Source: an uncultured Eubacterium sp.
GTDB taxonomy: Bacteria > Bacillota > Clostridia > Peptostreptococcales > Anaerovoracaceae
Assembly: GCA_900543485.1 (NCBI GenBank)
Contig: UQRM01000001.1
Span: 62,001-126,000 of the forward strand
Direction: 5' to 3'
DNA: 64,000 bases
The position numbers and the translations under genes are program-made. The number at the start of each line of letters is the position of its first letter. Positions within the stretch are counted from its first letter, which is position 1. The notes beneath the pieces were generated by a model. It saw nothing but the letters and a program-made list of their open reading frames with translations, was not told where the DNA came from and did no database searches. This document shows, piece by piece, positions 46,419 through 55,822 of the stretch.

Positions 46419-46497
46419 GAGACCCCGCGCCGGATGACCGGTGCAGATGCCTTTATACCGCCTGCGGGGCGGTAAATACTGAGAAAGGAGATTTATC

Positions 46498-46731
46498 ATG
46501 GATAATAAGAGACGCGGTGGCATGCGAAGAAAGAAAGTTTGCCAGTTCTGCGCTGATAAGACCGAGACCATAGATTATAAAGACGTCGAAAAGCTCAAGA
46601 AGTATGTGACTGAAAGAGGAAAGATACTTCCTAAGAGGATCACAGGAACATGTGCGATCCACCAGAGAGAAGTCACCAAGGCTATCAAGAGGGCTAGGAT
46701 CGTGGCACTTCTGCCTTACACAGCTGACTAG
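46498..46731 (+). CDS. rpsR: 30S ribosomal protein S18
   Basis: A 77-residue protein with [10 protein letters not shown] near the N-terminus and the conserved [20 protein letters not shown], then [19 protein letters not shown] precedes the ATG. It partners S6 in the small subunit. Confidence 0.98.
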   Translation: MDNKRRGGMRRKKVCQFCADKTETIDYKDVEKLKKYVTERGKILPKRITGTCAIHQREVTKAIKRARIVALLPYTAD

Positions 46732-46814
46732 GCGGAGCAGGACGGGAAGAGGGAATACAGGCCGGGATAAAGATGACCGGTCGCATGCGACCCGTCGTTT
46801 TCAGAAGAGATCAG

Positions 46815-46850
46815 AAAGCAACCAGGAACTTTTGAACCTGGTTGCTTTTG
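46815..46850 (+). terminator. terminator after rpsR
   Basis: AAAGCAACCAGG and CCTGGTTGCTTT form a 12-bp stem around AACTTTTGAA, followed by a short T-tract overlapping the stem end. It closes the rpsF-ssb-rpsR unit. Confidence 0.8.
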
Positions 46851-46953
46851 CATGTTAAAAGGGTGAGGATGACTGCGTCAAATGACTGTATCGGTAATGA
46901 GACAGCAGGAAAGTTAGAAAAAAGCATAAAAAAAGGACAAAGAGGTCGATGTA

Positions 46954-46962
46954 TGGTATAAT
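46954..46962 (+). promoter_or_regulatory. extended -10 promoter of yybS
   Basis: TGGTATAAT within GTATGGTATAATAAC, 36 nt before the start codon at 46998. Confidence 0.7.
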
Positions 46963-46997
46963 AACAGATAAGTATAAGTATTTTTAGGAGAAAACAG

Positions 46998-47741
46998 ATG
47001 TACTTGTTGTTGATATATTTTTTGATATTGGTGGTGCCGGTGGCAGTGATGCCGCGATACATAAAATCAGGGAGCGCATCGCCGTACAGGATCGTCCTCT
47101 ACGGAACCATTGGAACGGCCGCGGCCATAGTGATAGTCTTCATGGCTGCGTCTATGTCAGGACAAGGGATATTTGCTCAGATAAGCGGCATGATAGAGAC
47201 TATGGCAGCTGAGCTGGCCAAAAATCCTATGGTGGCGGAAACGCTGGGGATGGCTTCTGCCAGTCAGGCGGAGAGGACGAAGATGCTGACTCAGCTGTAC
47301 GACAATGTCTTCGCCGTGATGCCGGCATGTCTGATGATACTGGGGCTGGTCGTCTCATATGTGGAATATATCATCATTTCCAGGATAATGGCCAGACGCT
47401 TCCAGGTAAAGAGGATGCCTAAGTTCAGAGAGTTTTCATGGCCGGGCAGTGCATTCATGGGTGTCATGGGAATGTATCTCATCTCGTGGGTGCTGACGGC
47501 AACGGGAGTATTCGCTGATAACATGGTCTACATGAACATGGACATGCTGTTCAATTTCGTGTTTTCCATCCAGGGTGTATCAGTAGTACTCATGTTCTGT
47601 CATATGAAGCGAGTGCCTAAAGCCGCAGGCGTAGTCATCGCTGTCGTGATGTGGATGATATACGTCGGAAGGATGGCGTTGTTGATAATAGGCATGTTCG
47701 ATCTGATACTCGGTCTCAAGCGAAGGATAAAGGGAAGATAA
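46998..47741 (+). CDS. YybS-like (DUF2232) membrane protein
   Basis: A 247-residue integral membrane protein with about six to seven helices. Recognition is by position (rpsR, then gdpP, rplI, dnaB) and by the C-terminal pattern of helices around PGSAFMGVMGMYLISWVL. The family function is not settled; in Bacillus yybS is next to gdpP as well. GGAG lies upstream of the ATG. Confidence 0.8.
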   Translation: MYLLLIYFLILVVPVAVMPRYIKSGSASPYRIVLYGTIGTAAAIVIVFMAASMSGQGIFAQISGMIETMAAELAKNPMVAETLGMASASQAERTKMLTQLYDNVFAVMPACLMILGLVVSYVEYIIISRIMARRFQVKRMPKFREFSWPGSAFMGVMGMYLISWVLTATGVFADNMVYMNMDMLFNFVFSIQGVSVVLMFCHMKRVPKAAGVVIAVVMWMIYVGRMALLIIGMFDLILGLKRRIKGR

Positions 47742-47798
47742 AAAAGAGGCGGGCCATGTAGCGGTACCGCGGTAATGGACGATTCGGGAGAGGATACT

Positions 47799-49559
47799 AT
47801 GTACGTTGGGAGAATAGAAAAACTGTTGACGCACTACTCGATGGTGCCTATGTGTATAATCAATTCCTTCGGAAAGGTCACCAGAGCAAACAAAAAGATA
47901 GCTGACGTGTTCAAGTACGACGGTATCGTGGACAACGATATTTTTGTGCTGACAGGGATAAAGCTGCCGGAAGTAATGGCGGCTACGAAGGAAAAACGGA
48001 CGCTGTTCCTGAAGAAAAACGGCAAAGCCTTCAAAATACTCACATCCTTCATAGGAGAAGGAGACACGGCGTCCATAGTGATGAGCTTTATCGACATGAC
48101 ATCCTTTGAGAATCTCAAGGATCTCTACAATGAGGAAAAACCTTGCATCGCGCTGATAAATGTAGACAATCTGGAGGAAATGACGCCCAGCGGTATGGAA
48201 GAAAGCGAGATGGAAGTCTCCACAGAGGTGGATAAGCTCATAAGGAACTGGAGCGCCAAAATGGGCGCAGCCATATCCAGGTACAAAGAACACATGTATG
48301 AGATGCTGCTGACCCACAAGAATTACAGGGAACTGGTGGAGAGCAAGTTCGATATCCTGGATGAGGTCAGGAAAATAGAGACAGATATGGATTTTCCGGT
48401 GACCCTCAGTATAGGTATAGGCATAGGCGGCAAGACCATCGCCGAGAGTGAGGACTATGCTCAGGACGCTCTCAATCTGGCCCTTGGCCGGGGCGGCGAC
48501 CAGGCGGTAGTCAGGAACGTGAAGAATTTCGAATATTACGGAGGCAAATCTCAGAGCGTCGAAAAAGGCTATAAGGGAAAATCCAGGGTCATCGCCCATG
48601 CCATCAAGCTTCTGATGACTCAGTCTTCGAAAATTTTCATAATGGGTCATGGCAATCCGGACATGGACTGTTTCGGCGCGGCGCTGGGCATCCACAGGAT
48701 AGCCAGATCTATCGGCAAGGAGACTTATATCGTTCTCAACGGCTACAACAGTACCATGGATGATCTGGTAAAGGATGCCAAGGAGACGGAAGAATATGAA
48801 TTCGTCAACAGCGACAAGGCCCTGACGCTGGCCGATGAGAACGCGCTGGCGGTGGTGGTGGACACTCACAGGCCTACATTGGTGGAATCTCTGGCGCTGT
48901 TGGAAAAGATAAACAGGACGGTCATCATAGATCATCACAGGAGGACAGAAGGGGCCCTTCCCAATACGCTTCTGTCCTACATGGAATCTTACGCTTCCTC
49001 GGCCTCTGAGCTGGTCTCGGAGATTGTACAGTACGCCTGCGACAAGAAGGTTCTGAGCAAATTCGAAGCCGACGCTTTGCTGGCCGGCATCATGGTGGAT
49101 ACCAACAGGTTCGCGGTGAAGGCGGGAGTAAGGACTTTTGAGGCGGCAGCATGGCTAAAGAGAGCAGGCGCCGACCTGGAAAATGTCAGGAGGTATTTTC
49201 AGATCAATGCGGACAGCTTCAAGATAAGAGCCCAGTGTATAGCCAACGCTCAGTTCCTGGAAGGCGGCATCGTCATGTCGGTGTGCCCGGGCTGTGTCCC
49301 GGATGCCCAGATAGTAAATTCCCAGGTGGCGGACGAGCTGCTGACTGTGAAGGGGATAAAAGCCAGCTTCGTGGCAGGGAAGAACCAGCAGGGAATGACG
49401 GTGGTGAGCGCCAGATCCCTGGGAGATGTCAACGTTCAATTGATAATGGAAAAGTTTGGCGGCGGAGGTCATTTCAACACCGCCGGAGCCCAGTCAGAAC
49501 TTTCGCCGGAAGATATGCTGGCGAAGATAAGAGAAGAACTGGGAGACAGGAATTCGTGA
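47799..49559 (+). CDS. gdpP: cyclic-di-AMP phosphodiesterase GdpP lacking membrane helices
   Basis: A 586-residue enzyme with a PAS-like N-terminus (about 1-95), a degenerate GGDEF domain (about 100-255), and the DHH-DHHA1 catalytic part. The metal motifs are GHGNPDMDCFGAALG, VVDTHRP, IDHHRR and the terminal GGGGHFNTAGAQ. It should hydrolyse c-di-AMP to pApA. The usual GdpP has two N-terminal membrane helices; none is present, giving about 70 fewer residues. Start at 47799 follows GGGAGAGG. Confidence 0.92.
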   Translation: MYVGRIEKLLTHYSMVPMCIINSFGKVTRANKKIADVFKYDGIVDNDIFVLTGIKLPEVMAATKEKRTLFLKKNGKAFKILTSFIGEGDTASIVMSFIDMTSFENLKDLYNEEKPCIALINVDNLEEMTPSGMEESEMEVSTEVDKLIRNWSAKMGAAISRYKEHMYEMLLTHKNYRELVESKFDILDEVRKIETDMDFPVTLSIGIGIGGKTIAESEDYAQDALNLALGRGGDQAVVRNVKNFEYYGGKSQSVEKGYKGKSRVIAHAIKLLMTQSSKIFIMGHGNPDMDCFGAALGIHRIARSIGKETYIVLNGYNSTMDDLVKDAKETEEYEFVNSDKALTLADENALAVVVDTHRPTLVESLALLEKINRTVIIDHHRRTEGALPNTLLSYMESYASSASELVSEIVQYACDKKVLSKFEADALLAGIMVDTNRFAVKAGVRTFEAAAWLKRAGADLENVRRYFQINADSFKIRAQCIANAQFLEGGIVMSVCPGCVPDAQIVNSQVADELLTVKGIKASFVAGKNQQGMTVVSARSLGDVNVQLIMEKFGGGGHFNTAGAQSELSPEDMLAKIREELGDRNS

Positions 49560-49585
49560 AAACTTCACAATAGGAGGTTAAAATA

Positions 49586-50029
49586 ATGATAGTGATATTG
49601 ACAAAGGATGTTAAGGGAACCGGCAAAGCCGGTGAAGTCGTAAAGGTAAGCGACGGTTACGCCAGAAATATGCTTATCCCTAAAGGGATGGCCAAAGAAG
49701 CGACGGAAGGCAATATAAGGAATCTGGAAAAGCAGAAAGCTATTGCCGCAGAGAAGCACGAGGAGCAGAAGGCTGCAGCTCAGGATCAGGCCAAGATCCT
49801 GGAAAAAATAACGCTGGAGATAAAGACCAAAGGCGGCGATTCGGGAAAACTTTTCGGATCCATAACGTCCAAGGATATAGCTGACGCGCTGCTGAAGCAG
49901 GAAGATATCAAAGTCGACAAGAAGAAGATAGACCTGGGCAGTCCTATCAAACAGGCAGGAGAAACGCAGGTAACTGTCAAGCTTTTCCCGGAGGTGACCG
50001 CTGTTCTCAAGGTCAATGTGACCGTTTGA
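49586..50029 (+). CDS. rplI: 50S ribosomal protein L9
   Basis: A 147-residue protein with the N-terminal signature VKGTGKAGEVVKVSDGYARN, a long connecting helix, and the C-terminal domain (GKLFGSITSKDIADAL). TAGGAGG precedes the ATG. Between gdpP and dnaB as in other Firmicutes. Confidence 0.98.
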   Translation: MIVILTKDVKGTGKAGEVVKVSDGYARNMLIPKGMAKEATEGNIRNLEKQKAIAAEKHEEQKAAAQDQAKILEKITLEIKTKGGDSGKLFGSITSKDIADALLKQEDIKVDKKKIDLGSPIKQAGETQVTVKLFPEVTAVLKVNVTV

Positions 50030-50046
50030 TTTGACGGAGGATGAGT

Positions 50047-51384
50047 ATGGAAGAGAGGATACCTCCTCACAGCATAGAAGCGGAAAAATCTGTGTTGGGA
50101 GCCGCGCTGCTTTCCAAGGACGCGCTCCTGGACGTGGTGGAGATAGTAAAGGCTGGCGATTTTTACGACAGCAACCATAGGGAAATATTCGAGGCTATCC
50201 AGGATCTCTACAGGCGAAGCGCTCCGGTGGACGCGTTGACCGTGTCGGAGGAGCTGAAAAAGAGAAACAGCCTGGAGATGGTCGGAGGCAGAGCCTATAT
50301 CGCCTCCCTTTCGTCGGGAACGCCGACTACCAGCAATGCGACAGAGTACGCTAAGATAGTGGTGGAAAGCGCGGCGATCAGGAGGCTTATCAGCACGGCT
50401 GACGATATAGTCACCAAAGGTTATGAAAGCTCCATGGACGCCGGGCAGATGCTGGACTACGCGGAGCGGGGGATATTCGAGATATCCCAGTCCAGGCAGA
50501 AGGGACAGTACGCCCACATCAAGGACGTACTGCTGGAAAACATAGAGATAATAGACAGAGCATCTAAGATGGACGGCGGACTTACAGGCATAACCACCGG
50601 TTTTAAATATCTGGACAGTATGACATCAGGGCTGCAGCGCTCGGATCTGATAATACTGGCAGCCAGGCCGGCTATGGGAAAGACAGCCTTCGCCCTTTCT
50701 CTGGCCCTCAACGCGGCAGTCAAAGGCGGTGCGTCGGTGATGGTCTTCAGCCTGGAGATGTCCAAGGAACAGCTGGGACAGCGTCTCCTTTCCATGGAGT
50801 CGAAGGTGTCCATGCAGAACCTCAAGACAGGCAGGCTGGAGAGACGTGACTGGGATGACATAAATATCGCCCTGGATGTATTGTCAAAAGCCAATATACA
50901 TATCGACGATACGGCAGGTATAAACATCATGGAGATGAAGAGCAAGTGCAGGAGACTCAAGGGCGAAGAAGGACTTGACCTGGTGGTCATAGATTATCTG
51001 CAGCTGATGACTCCTGAGGGAAGAGCTGATTCCAGGACCCAGGAGATATCGGTCATCTCACGAAATCTGAAGCTGCTGGCCAGGGAGCTGGATTGTCCCG
51101 TACTGGTGCTTTCACAGCTTTCGAGAGCGCCGGAAACCAGGACCGACCACAGGCCGATGCTTTCGGACCTGAGAGAATCCGGTTCCATAGAGCAGGACGC
51201 CGATATCGTCATATTCCTTTACAGAGACGAGTATTACAACGAGGACACTGAGTCTCCGGGCGAGTGTGAAGTCATCGTCGCAAAGCAGAGAAGTGGTCCG
51301 ACAGGCACCGTCAAGGTCACATGGCTCGACAAGCTGACTAAATTCGTGGACGGGATGGGCGGCGGCAATATCCCCGAATTCTGA
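50047..51384 (+). CDS. dnaB: replicative DNA helicase
   Basis: A 445-residue hexameric helicase. It has an N-terminal domain (RIPPHSIEAEKSVLGAALLS) and a RecA-like C-terminal domain with Walker A ARPAMGKTAFALSLA and Walker B LVVIDYLQLM, then SQLSRAPETR. Start ATG at 50047 is 6 nt after GGAGG; another ATG two codons earlier overlaps the ribosome site. It precedes the gene of its likely loader component. Confidence 0.98.
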   Translation: MEERIPPHSIEAEKSVLGAALLSKDALLDVVEIVKAGDFYDSNHREIFEAIQDLYRRSAPVDALTVSEELKKRNSLEMVGGRAYIASLSSGTPTTSNATEYAKIVVESAAIRRLISTADDIVTKGYESSMDAGQMLDYAERGIFEISQSRQKGQYAHIKDVLLENIEIIDRASKMDGGLTGITTGFKYLDSMTSGLQRSDLIILAARPAMGKTAFALSLALNAAVKGGASVMVFSLEMSKEQLGQRLLSMESKVSMQNLKTGRLERRDWDDINIALDVLSKANIHIDDTAGINIMEMKSKCRRLKGEEGLDLVVIDYLQLMTPEGRADSRTQEISVISRNLKLLARELDCPVLVLSQLSRAPETRTDHRPMLSDLRESGSIEQDADIVIFLYRDEYYNEDTESPGECEVIVAKQRSGPTGTVKVTWLDKLTKFVDGMGGGNIPEF

Positions 51385-51407
51385 GCAGGAGGTGATGGGG
51401 AGGAAAG

Positions 51408-52670
51408 ATGAGCTTTAAAAAAGAAAAGATAAACGATCTGTTTCTCCTCGATACCAGTGTGGAGAATATATTCATAAACGAATATATGGCTTCTGCCCCG
51501 GGAGATTTCGTCAAGGTCTATATGTTTGCCCGAATGTATGCGGGCCAGGACACGGAGATATCTGACGAGGAGATCGCGAAACATCTGGGCATAGATCATG
51601 AGGATGTGCTTAAAGCGTGGACATACTGGGAGCGTCTGGGAGTCATAAGAAAAATAAGGAAGGATCCGGAGGACAAATTCCGTTACGATATAGAGTTCAT
51701 CAGTCTGAGGGAGCAGCTCTACGGTGAGAAAACGAAAAAGAAGAGTTTCTCACAGGCTGATACATTGCCGGCTCTCATGTCGGACAAGGAGATACAGAAC
51801 ATGTTCTCGGAGATCGAGAAGATCGTCGGTAAAGTAGTCAGCGGTACCGAGATGATGGAAATAACATCGCTCATGAATGATTTCAATGTGCCGCCGGATC
51901 TGATGGTCTACGGTTACTCATTTTGCGCCAAAAAAAAGAAGAAAAACGTGAAATATGTGATGGCAGTCATCAGAGGATGGATAGAAGACGGACTTCGCGA
52001 TGTGGAAGCCGTGGAGAAATACCTGAGCGAGAGAGACAAGAAGCATCATCTGTACAGACGGGTGTTCCAGGCTCTGGGATTCGCCAGGAATGCCACGGAG
52101 GAGGAAAAGCGTATCATGGACACATGGTTCGATACGATGGGCTTTTCCCTGGAAAAGGTGCTGAGCGCCTGCAGCAGGACGGCAGGTATCAACAGTCCTA
52201 ACATCAATTATGTCAATAAGATACTGGTAAGCTGGCATGAGGAGCAGCAGAGCGGGAAATCAGGGAAGAACGACGGTCAGCTGTCGGCCGGCGATATAAA
52301 GAAATATTATGAAGCGCTCGTCCGCAGAGAAGAAGAGGAAGCGGACGCCAGGCGCGCTCAGGTATATGAGAAGGTGCCGAGGATAAAGGAAATAGAAGAA
52401 GAGATCTCGGCCCGGAGCAAGGAACTTTCAAAGGTGATAATCTCCGACAGGGTAGATGGAGATAAAGTTATGGAGAAAATAAGGAGCAGACTGGACGCCC
52501 TCAATATGGAAAAAGCGTTCCTGCTCACCGACAATGGATTCGAAATGGATTTTATGGATGTAAAATACAGGTGTCCTAAATGCAAGGACACCGGAATTCT
52601 TGAAACGGGAGAAAGATGTCAATGTTTTCAGGAGATAACAAAGGAAAAAATACAGTCGATAAACCAGTGA
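51408..52670 (+). CDS. DnaD-like primosome protein fused to a DnaC-type loader N-terminus
   Basis: A 420-residue protein. Residues about 1-105 are a DnaD-type winged helix, and about 125-280 hold two DnaD C-terminal helical repeats. From about 297 to 406 the sequence changes to that of the N-terminal domain of clostridial helicase loader DnaC: YEKVPRIKEIEEEI, then the zinc cluster CPKCKDTG (Cys 389 and 392) and CQCF (Cys 404 and 406). A normal DnaC continues here into an AAA+ ATPase, but the protein stops 14 residues after the cluster. The next gene overlaps its end by 55 nt. It is directly downstream of dnaB, so a role in loading is likely. Confidence 0.85.
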   Translation: MSFKKEKINDLFLLDTSVENIFINEYMASAPGDFVKVYMFARMYAGQDTEISDEEIAKHLGIDHEDVLKAWTYWERLGVIRKIRKDPEDKFRYDIEFISLREQLYGEKTKKKSFSQADTLPALMSDKEIQNMFSEIEKIVGKVVSGTEMMEITSLMNDFNVPPDLMVYGYSFCAKKKKKNVKYVMAVIRGWIEDGLRDVEAVEKYLSERDKKHHLYRRVFQALGFARNATEEEKRIMDTWFDTMGFSLEKVLSACSRTAGINSPNINYVNKILVSWHEEQQSGKSGKNDGQLSAGDIKKYYEALVRREEEEADARRAQVYEKVPRIKEIEEEISARSKELSKVIISDRVDGDKVMEKIRSRLDALNMEKAFLLTDNGFEMDFMDVKYRCPKCKDTGILETGERCQCFQEITKEKIQSINQ

Positions 52671-55411
52671 CACCGCATCAGGAAAACGACGTGGAACCCG
52701 TCACGCGCGATACCATCAGCAAAGAAGAGCTGATGGCCCAGAACGAGGATGCCAGAAAGATATTTGAAGATATCAGGAGCCTCAGGGAAAGCGTGGAGGC
52801 GTTGAAGGGCGAGGATATGGATGTCCTCGCTGACTCAGAGCCAAGGCAGGAACCGGCCAAAGACCTGATCATAGAGGATTCCGACGAGATATTGGCAGCC
52901 AAGCAGGCTATAATAGAACAGGCCAGGAAGGATGCTGAGGAGGAGCGGCGGAAGAAGGAAGAAGCGCGCCGGAAAGAGCTGGCGCAGATGCAGGCGCGTC
53001 AGGAAGTCCTGGAGGCGCAGAAGAGAGCGGCTCTCATCGAAGAAGAGGCCGAGCGAAAGCGCAGGCAGGCGGCTGAAGCCGAGAGGAGAGCTAAGGCGAT
53101 ATCGAGAAAGCAGGCTCTCGATGCCATGGAGGCGGAGCTGCAGGCAAAGAATGAGGAACTGGCCAGGGAAGAGGCGGCTACTCGTGAGACATCCGGCTCG
53201 ACCGGTCAGCAGGCCGGAATTGGCGGCAGTCGATCCGCCGACGACCGCAGGGAGGCTACACCTGAGGAAAAGCAGGCTTTTTTCAATGAACAACCCGAAG
53301 ACAGCGATGTCCGTGAAAAGACAGCTGTACCTTCCCAGGAGGTGATGCGCGATCTGGAGGATGCCAAGCAGGAGTTGCTGATGGCGCAGAAACAGCAGGG
53401 CGAGGTGCTGGGCGCTATATCTCAGATAGCCGAGGAGCGCACCGGGAAGCTGGCCGAGGAACAGCAGAAGAAGCTGGATCAGCAGCAGACCATGCTCAGA
53501 GAAGAGCAGGAGAAGCTGCAACAGCTGTTGGAGGCTCACAGGAACGAACGGCTGGAAAGAGCGGAACGGGAGAAGGCCGAGCGGGAGCTGAAAGAGCAGC
53601 GGGCTAAGGTGGAACGTCTTCTCAAAGAGGAACGGGCAAGAGCAGCCAGGGAAGAAAAGCTGGCCAGAGCCAGGAAAAAGCGGGAAGAGAAGCTCCACCG
53701 CGCTGAAGAGAAAGAACGTCAGAAACGGGCGAAGAGGGAAGCGGCCGAGAAGGCCAGGCTGGAGCGGGAACAGCTCAAGCAGAAGAGCATTGCCGATGCT
53801 GAGCTTGGCGGCGGTGTCGTCAACGTCAAAGGCGTCAAGATAAATACCAAGATAAAAGATACACTTTCGGTATCTCTCAAGGATTTCATCGGGCTGGCAG
53901 ACAGGCAGGAGAGAAAAGAATCTTCCGAAGAAAAAGCGCAGCAGATGAAGGAAGAACGGGAAAAGAGAAGAGAAGAGGCCAGAGAGGCCGTCGAGCTTTC
54001 CGTGAAGCAGAAGCTGGATGAATATGAGAAGAGCAACTTCGGGAAAAAGATGAGATCTTTCAAGGATTTCTGCGAAAAGCATAAGGTCTCACTGCTCACA
54101 TCCTTTTCTATTTTCATAATGCTGCTGGTAGGCGTCGCCGGCGTATTCAATTACTATACGGCCTACGCCTATTCGTATAACGGACAGAGACTGGGACTTG
54201 TCAAGGAAAAGGATGACGTCCTCAGGATAACGGATCTGGTCCAGAGCGCTCTTACAGAAGATAAAAACGTGGACGTGGTCATGGACGATATAGAGTTCGA
54301 GCGGGTATCGGCTCTTGGAGATGCTGAGATAGACAGCTCCGAAGACGTGCTCAAGAGATTGTCCTATATGGGAAATCTCAATGTCAAGGCTTACGGTATC
54401 TACGTTAACGGCGAAAAAGTCGGAGCGGTGGAGAATAAGGACGCCGCGGCCCAGGTGCTGCAGGATATCAAGGACAGGTACAGCAGCGGACGCGAAGGCG
54501 CTGAGGTGGAAGAAGCCGTTTTCATAGAGAATGTGGATATCAGGAGGAGCAACACCGATCTGGAAGACGTCCTGTCGGAAAAGGAAATGGTGGAAAAGCT
54601 CTGCACCAGCGGTGAAAAAGAAGTCAAACACCAGGTGGCGGCAGGCGAGACGCTGGCGGATATCGCCAAGCTCTATTCGGTTACGGAGGAACAGCTCCTT
54701 GAGGAAAACCCTGACATCGATCAGACCAAGCTTGAGGTAGGAAGCGTGATAACCTTCCATCAGACAGCACCGATACTGACTGTCAGGATAACGGAACAGG
54801 TCACTTACGAGCAGGAGATACCATATGAGACCGAGGAGCGAGATGATCCCGACATGTACCAGGGAGATTCGGAGACAAGCCAGCAGGGAGAAAACGGCCT
54901 GGAAGAAGTGACCTCGAGAATAGTTCTGGTCAACGGTGAACAGGTGGAAGAAACACCATTGGTCACCACGGTCAAGAAGGAGGCCGTTTCTGAGATCATC
55001 ATGGTAGGCTCCAAGGAGAGACCGCCTTCGGTAGGGTCCGGCAACTATATCTGGCCGCTTTCGGGCGGATATACTCTCACCTCCAATTTTGGAGGAAGAT
55101 GGGGAAGAGCTCATGAAGGTATAGACCTGGGAGTATCGGTAGGAGCCGATGTGCTGGCTGCCGACGGAGGTATCGTTACATATGCGGGATACAGCGGTGC
55201 GTACGGATACTTAGTCATCATAGATCATCAGAATGGCATGGAGACCAGGTATGCTCACAACAGTTCTCTTCTGGTAAGTGAAGGGGACGAGGTGTTCCAG
55301 GGGATGCATATAGCTGAATCAGGAAACTCCGGCAGGAGTACAGGACCGCATCTCCACTTTGAGATAAGGGTCAACGGAGTGGCGAAGGATCCGCTCAATT
55401 ATCTGCCATAG
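52616..55411 (+). CDS. M23 endopeptidase with large cytoplasmic coiled-coil, LysM and G5 domains
   Basis: A 931-residue single-pass membrane protein. Residues about 92-190 and 240-395 are Ala/Glu/Arg/Lys-rich coiled coil, with a disordered acidic linker between. A third charged helix runs about 430-475. One membrane helix is at about 491-514, so the first 490 residues should be cytoplasmic. Outside are a LysM (about 669-714), a G5-like region (about 718-797) and an M23 peptidase (about 829-927) with HEGIDLG, RYAHNS and GPHLHFEI supplying the zinc ligands. It should cut peptidoglycan cross-links. Start follows GGGAG inside the upstream gene. Confidence 0.9.
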   Translation: MSMFSGDNKGKNTVDKPVTPHQENDVEPVTRDTISKEELMAQNEDARKIFEDIRSLRESVEALKGEDMDVLADSEPRQEPAKDLIIEDSDEILAAKQAIIEQARKDAEEERRKKEEARRKELAQMQARQEVLEAQKRAALIEEEAERKRRQAAEAERRAKAISRKQALDAMEAELQAKNEELAREEAATRETSGSTGQQAGIGGSRSADDRREATPEEKQAFFNEQPEDSDVREKTAVPSQEVMRDLEDAKQELLMAQKQQGEVLGAISQIAEERTGKLAEEQQKKLDQQQTMLREEQEKLQQLLEAHRNERLERAEREKAERELKEQRAKVERLLKEERARAAREEKLARARKKREEKLHRAEEKERQKRAKREAAEKARLEREQLKQKSIADAELGGGVVNVKGVKINTKIKDTLSVSLKDFIGLADRQERKESSEEKAQQMKEEREKRREEAREAVELSVKQKLDEYEKSNFGKKMRSFKDFCEKHKVSLLTSFSIFIMLLVGVAGVFNYYTAYAYSYNGQRLGLVKEKDDVLRITDLVQSALTEDKNVDVVMDDIEFERVSALGDAEIDSSEDVLKRLSYMGNLNVKAYGIYVNGEKVGAVENKDAAAQVLQDIKDRYSSGREGAEVEEAVFIENVDIRRSNTDLEDVLSEKEMVEKLCTSGEKEVKHQVAAGETLADIAKLYSVTEEQLLEENPDIDQTKLEVGSVITFHQTAPILTVRITEQVTYEQEIPYETEERDDPDMYQGDSETSQQGENGLEEVTSRIVLVNGEQVEETPLVTTVKKEAVSEIIMVGSKERPPSVGSGNYIWPLSGGYTLTSNFGGRWGRAHEGIDLGVSVGADVLAADGGIVTYAGYSGAYGYLVIIDHQNGMETRYAHNSSLLVSEGDEVFQGMHIAESGNSGRSTGPHLHFEIRVNGVAKDPLNYLP

Positions 55412-55431
55412 CAGAAGAGCTGCGGAGGATG

Positions 55432-55474
55432 CTGCCGTGTCGACAGAAGAAAAGCTGTCGACACGGCAGTTTTT
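55432..55474 (+). terminator. terminator after the M23 gene
   Basis: CTGCCGTGTCGACAG and CTGTCGACACGGCAG form a perfect 15-bp stem around an 8-nt loop, followed by five T. Confidence 0.95.
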
Positions 55475-55561
55475 GATTGGATAGCTTAAATGGTTCTAAG
55501 GGCAGGCCGATCCCAATATATTTTATCGTACAGCGATATTTGCGAGAAGGAGGTAGGCCTT

Positions 55562-55822
55562 GTGGAAAACCATTCAGTGACCATCGAAAACAGAGAGACA
55601 TTAACAGTGACGGACATAAAGGAGATAGACAGCTTCGATGAGGAAGAAGTCAGAGCTACGCTGGTGAGCGGGGCTATGATAATAAGAGGGAAGAAGCTCC
55701 ATATCCGTATGCTGGACCTGGACTCGGGCCGGGCAGTGATCGTAGGCATCATCGATTCGCTGATGTATGTCAAGGTCAGGGAAAAAGGCGAGAAGGGATT
55801 TTTCGCCAGGCTCATGAAGTGA
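55562..55822 (+). CDS. yabP: sporulation protein YabP
   Basis: An 86-residue protein of the YabP/YqfC family. ENHSVTIENRETLTVTDIKE, then VRATLVSGAMIIRGKKLHI, match the family; YabP is involved in spore envelope or cortex formation. The start is GTG at 55562, placed after AAGGAGG; an upstream in-frame reading is not supported. It is followed by yabQ with a 4-nt overlap. Confidence 0.9.
   Translation: MENHSVTIENRETLTVTDIKEIDSFDEEEVRATLVSGAMIIRGKKLHIRMLDLDSGRAVIVGIIDSLMYVKVREKGEKGFFARLMK

Noticed and set aside
47580..48938. 452-codon frame antisense to yybS and gdpP
   Set aside because: Crosses two well supported genes and has no protein features.
52835..54082. 415-codon Leu-rich frame antisense to the M23 gene
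   Set aside because: It is the complement of the Glu/Lys/Arg coiled coil, which gives Leu/Phe/Ser-rich reverse reading.
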